DNA of 64,000 nucleotides, from NCBI GenBank assembly GCA_963817035.1, contig CAWFMM010000004.1, positions 1,178,001-1,242,000 on the forward strand. Reading direction: 5' to 3'. The position numbers and the translations under genes are program-made. The stretch is from AC-49 sp963817035 (GTDB lineage Bacteria > Actinomycetota > Thermoleophilia > Solirubrobacterales > Solirubrobacteraceae). How positions within the stretch are numbered: position 1 is the stretch's first letter; each line of letters begins with the position of its first letter. Of the stretch, positions 63,501 through 64,000 are shown piece by piece. The notes under the pieces were generated by a model that saw nothing but the letters and a program-made list of their open reading frames with translations, had not been told where the DNA came from and ran no database searches.

Positions 63501-63845
63501 ATCACGCCGTCGGGCAAGTCGATGAAGCGCCTGATGCTGATGTCGGGCGGCGAGAAGTCGATGACCGCGATCGCGTTCCTGTTCGCAGTCTTCCTCGCGC
63601 GGCCGTGCCCGTTCTACATCCTCGACGAGGTCGAGGCCGCGCTCGACGACCTGAACATCGGCCGCTTCCTCGATCTCCTGCGCGCCAACCGCGACCACGC
63701 GCAGTTCATCGTCGTCACCCACCAGAAGCGCACGATGGAGGCCGCCGACACGCTCTACGGCGTCTCGATGGCCGACAACGGCGTCTCGAAGGTCATCTCG
63801 CGCCGTCTCCCGCACGAGGTCGTCACCGAAGTCTCCGCCGCCTGA
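60600..63845 (+). CDS. smc: chromosome segregation ATPase SMC
   Basis: Core of bacterial condensin. The 1081-residue protein has the head start 'LKSITMKGFKSFPDRTTLDFAPGVSVVVGPNGSGKSNITDAV' (Walker A residues 31-39), a first coiled coil, a hinge at about residues 440-570, a second coiled coil, and the C-terminal head with 'RLMLMSGGEKSMTAIAFLFAVF' (signature) and 'PFYILDEVEAALDDLNIGRFL' (Walker B, D-loop). It is shorter than the common 1150-1200 residues, the reduction being in the coiled coils. The ATG at 60600 is 10 bases after rnc. An acidic insert lies before the signature motif (about residues 930-960). Confidence 0.97.
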   Translation: MHLKSITMKGFKSFPDRTTLDFAPGVSVVVGPNGSGKSNITDAVLWAMGEQSPLAVRGQSMQDVIFGGGRGVQARSSAEVEIVLDNADGIVGLPVGEVSIMRRLDRNGEGEYRLNGARCRLIDVLEVLSDTGLGKEMHSVVSQGRVEAIVTSKPRDRRLLIEEAAGLGKHRKRRRRAQLKLERTQDNLDRALDIEREARSRLRPLKRQAEAAELHARLERQSHEARWELARDVLRSRRTELAAAQDSATKARELRDGAQAELAAVAQRRERAEQALAQRTEVREAMSQRLFAARTAGDRVTIRLERTRETATTVAERAQRREHELGVLRQQISEDTGDDAGGRRIEALEAELVKLDAQRDVERERELTTLREQRAAAEARALELQAGVERATAALAQADEACDVARRARRAAETTVEAARREAARVGAELAAANQYLRSHAGTRGHVRSLTDELAVTAGCELALAAALGSRLSAAVVDDIAAARTLLDGAGAEGGRALVADTPPADVAASPPVAGARALGELVDGPPATVGLARRLLHDAWLVDDLAALPAEFTGVAVTATGRAWFGRTRELRQTADGGAERVLARRNERDALIAESEVAVQAEQAALAAVSSAQSAGDAADTSRDSADRALREAGREHGAATEEQRRLAWLIEQRQAAPDQGEAAVRRAQLDGELAAERRGAQRAAAERAERAARVQRLAAALARDRALIPAAERLATALAMTLESLGARTEVLEAELLADREAGEGVAGELRACAAAEAAIQARLRECGEAVTVAEVRAQQARDAHGDATGELGELAALLELSAEPADEPLPDGEADSLRGRIERLARRREQLGPVNPLAQAEYEEALEHVEELERQRLDLETALRELRQLIRDTDRMIRESFEETFNAAAENFERLAQQLFPGGRGRLRLVREDSGPRPVLGGADAPEDAVSADEAAEAAAEAESAAEESSGLDPDDDIGVEIEITPSGKSMKRLMLMSGGEKSMTAIAFLFAVFLARPCPFYILDEVEAALDDLNIGRFLDLLRANRDHAQFIVVTHQKRTMEAADTLYGVSMADNGVSKVISRRLPHEVVTEVSAA

Positions 63846-63868
63846 GGCCGCTCCGAGCCGCTCAGGCG
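63839..63868. terminator. hairpin between convergent smc and the next gene
   Basis: CGCCTGAG (63839-63846) and CTCAGGCG (63861-63868) pair perfectly over 8 bp and contain the stop codons of both convergent genes. No T-tract follows on either side, so it may act as a bidirectional, RNA-structure-type end rather than a canonical intrinsic terminator. Confidence 0.4.
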
Positions 63869-64000
63869 AATATGTCGATCAGCGTGCGCTCGTTCTCGAG
63901 CGCGGCATGCAGCGACGTCGCGTTGACCTTCACGGCCTGCGAGGCGAGCTTCGACTGCACGACGGCGTCGACGAGGTCGACCTTGGGGTTCGGGAGGCTT
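63862..64000 (-). CDS. C-terminal end of an unidentified gene, 5' part outside window
   Basis: A minus-strand frame open from the window edge to a stop at 63862-63864, about 45 codons. The visible end reads '...VDLVDAVVQSKLASQAVKVNATSLHAALENERTLIDIFA'. The V-D-L-V-x-A-V-V...A-x-x-V-N pattern resembles the C-terminal helix of flagellar rod/hook proteins (FlgC/FlgG type), but the fragment is too short for a firm call. Codon third positions are G/C rich, so it is very likely coding. Confidence 0.5.
   Translation of the reverse strand, partial: SLPNPKVDLVDAVVQSKLASQAVKVNATSLHAALENERTLIDIFA

Overview
This window looks like chromosomal DNA of a high-GC actinobacterium. The best guess is the Thermoleophilia/Solirubrobacterales group, inferred from gene content and promoter style, not tested. 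Supporting signs are a SepIVA-like coiled-coil gene beside coaD, ScpA/ScpB/Smc, a glycine decarboxylase split into two subunits, and many genes whose only promoter signal is a TAnnnT box 6 to 12 bases before the start codon (leaderless transcription). No rRNA, tRNA or CRISPR was recognised.

Layout. 1-6906 is a division and cell-wall cluster (ftsW, murG, murC, murB, ftsQ, ftsZ), interrupted by a small membrane ORF on the minus strand and a shortened flavoprotein. 7003-11338 is the glycine cleavage system (gcvT, gcvH, gcvPA, gcvPB). 11484-15676 holds trpS, scpA, scpB, rlmN (minus) and rluB, and 15555-16955 (minus) a membrane GGDEF-like protein with a broken motif. 17002-22083 is an aromatic/histidine block (aroH, hisC, an aromatic-rich leader peptide, aroF, tyrA, aroA). 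22293-30341 holds cmk, der, a PH-domain protein, priA (frameshifted), def, fmt, rsmB, a zinc ribbon and rpe. 30435-37296 is an envelope-glycan cluster: flippase, methyltransferase and GT2 on the minus strand, two polytopic glycosyltransferases on the plus strand. 37306-40769 is the riboflavin operon ribD-ribE-ribBA-ribH. 41256-45932 is an accessory catabolic island with a divergent GntR regulator, two biuret-hydrolase-like enzymes, an NCS2 permease and an alpha/beta hydrolase. 45953-51454 is rpmB, fakA, recG, rsmD, coaD and a sepIVA-like gene. 51471-53234 is an ECF sigma factor/membrane partner module bracketed by inverted hairpin repeats. 53256-64000 holds rmuC, an acyl-CoA synthetase, yceD, two acetyltransferases, rpmF, plsX, acpP, rnc, smc and the end of an unidentified gene.

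The most interesting points are: (1) the 27-residue leader peptide ending in a Tyr/Tyr/Trp/Phe cluster before DAHP synthase; (2) the sigma module flanked by two 83-88 bp hairpin elements with compensating stems and an identical 16-base loop; (3) the ureide-type catabolic island; (4) a 73-bp palindrome-bounded repeat present twice; (5) a recurrent leaderless promoter motif that also settles several start codons; (6) priA split by one extra base, and rnc with no ordinary start codon where its homology begins. All family assignments come from reading motifs and remembered family features; no database search was run.
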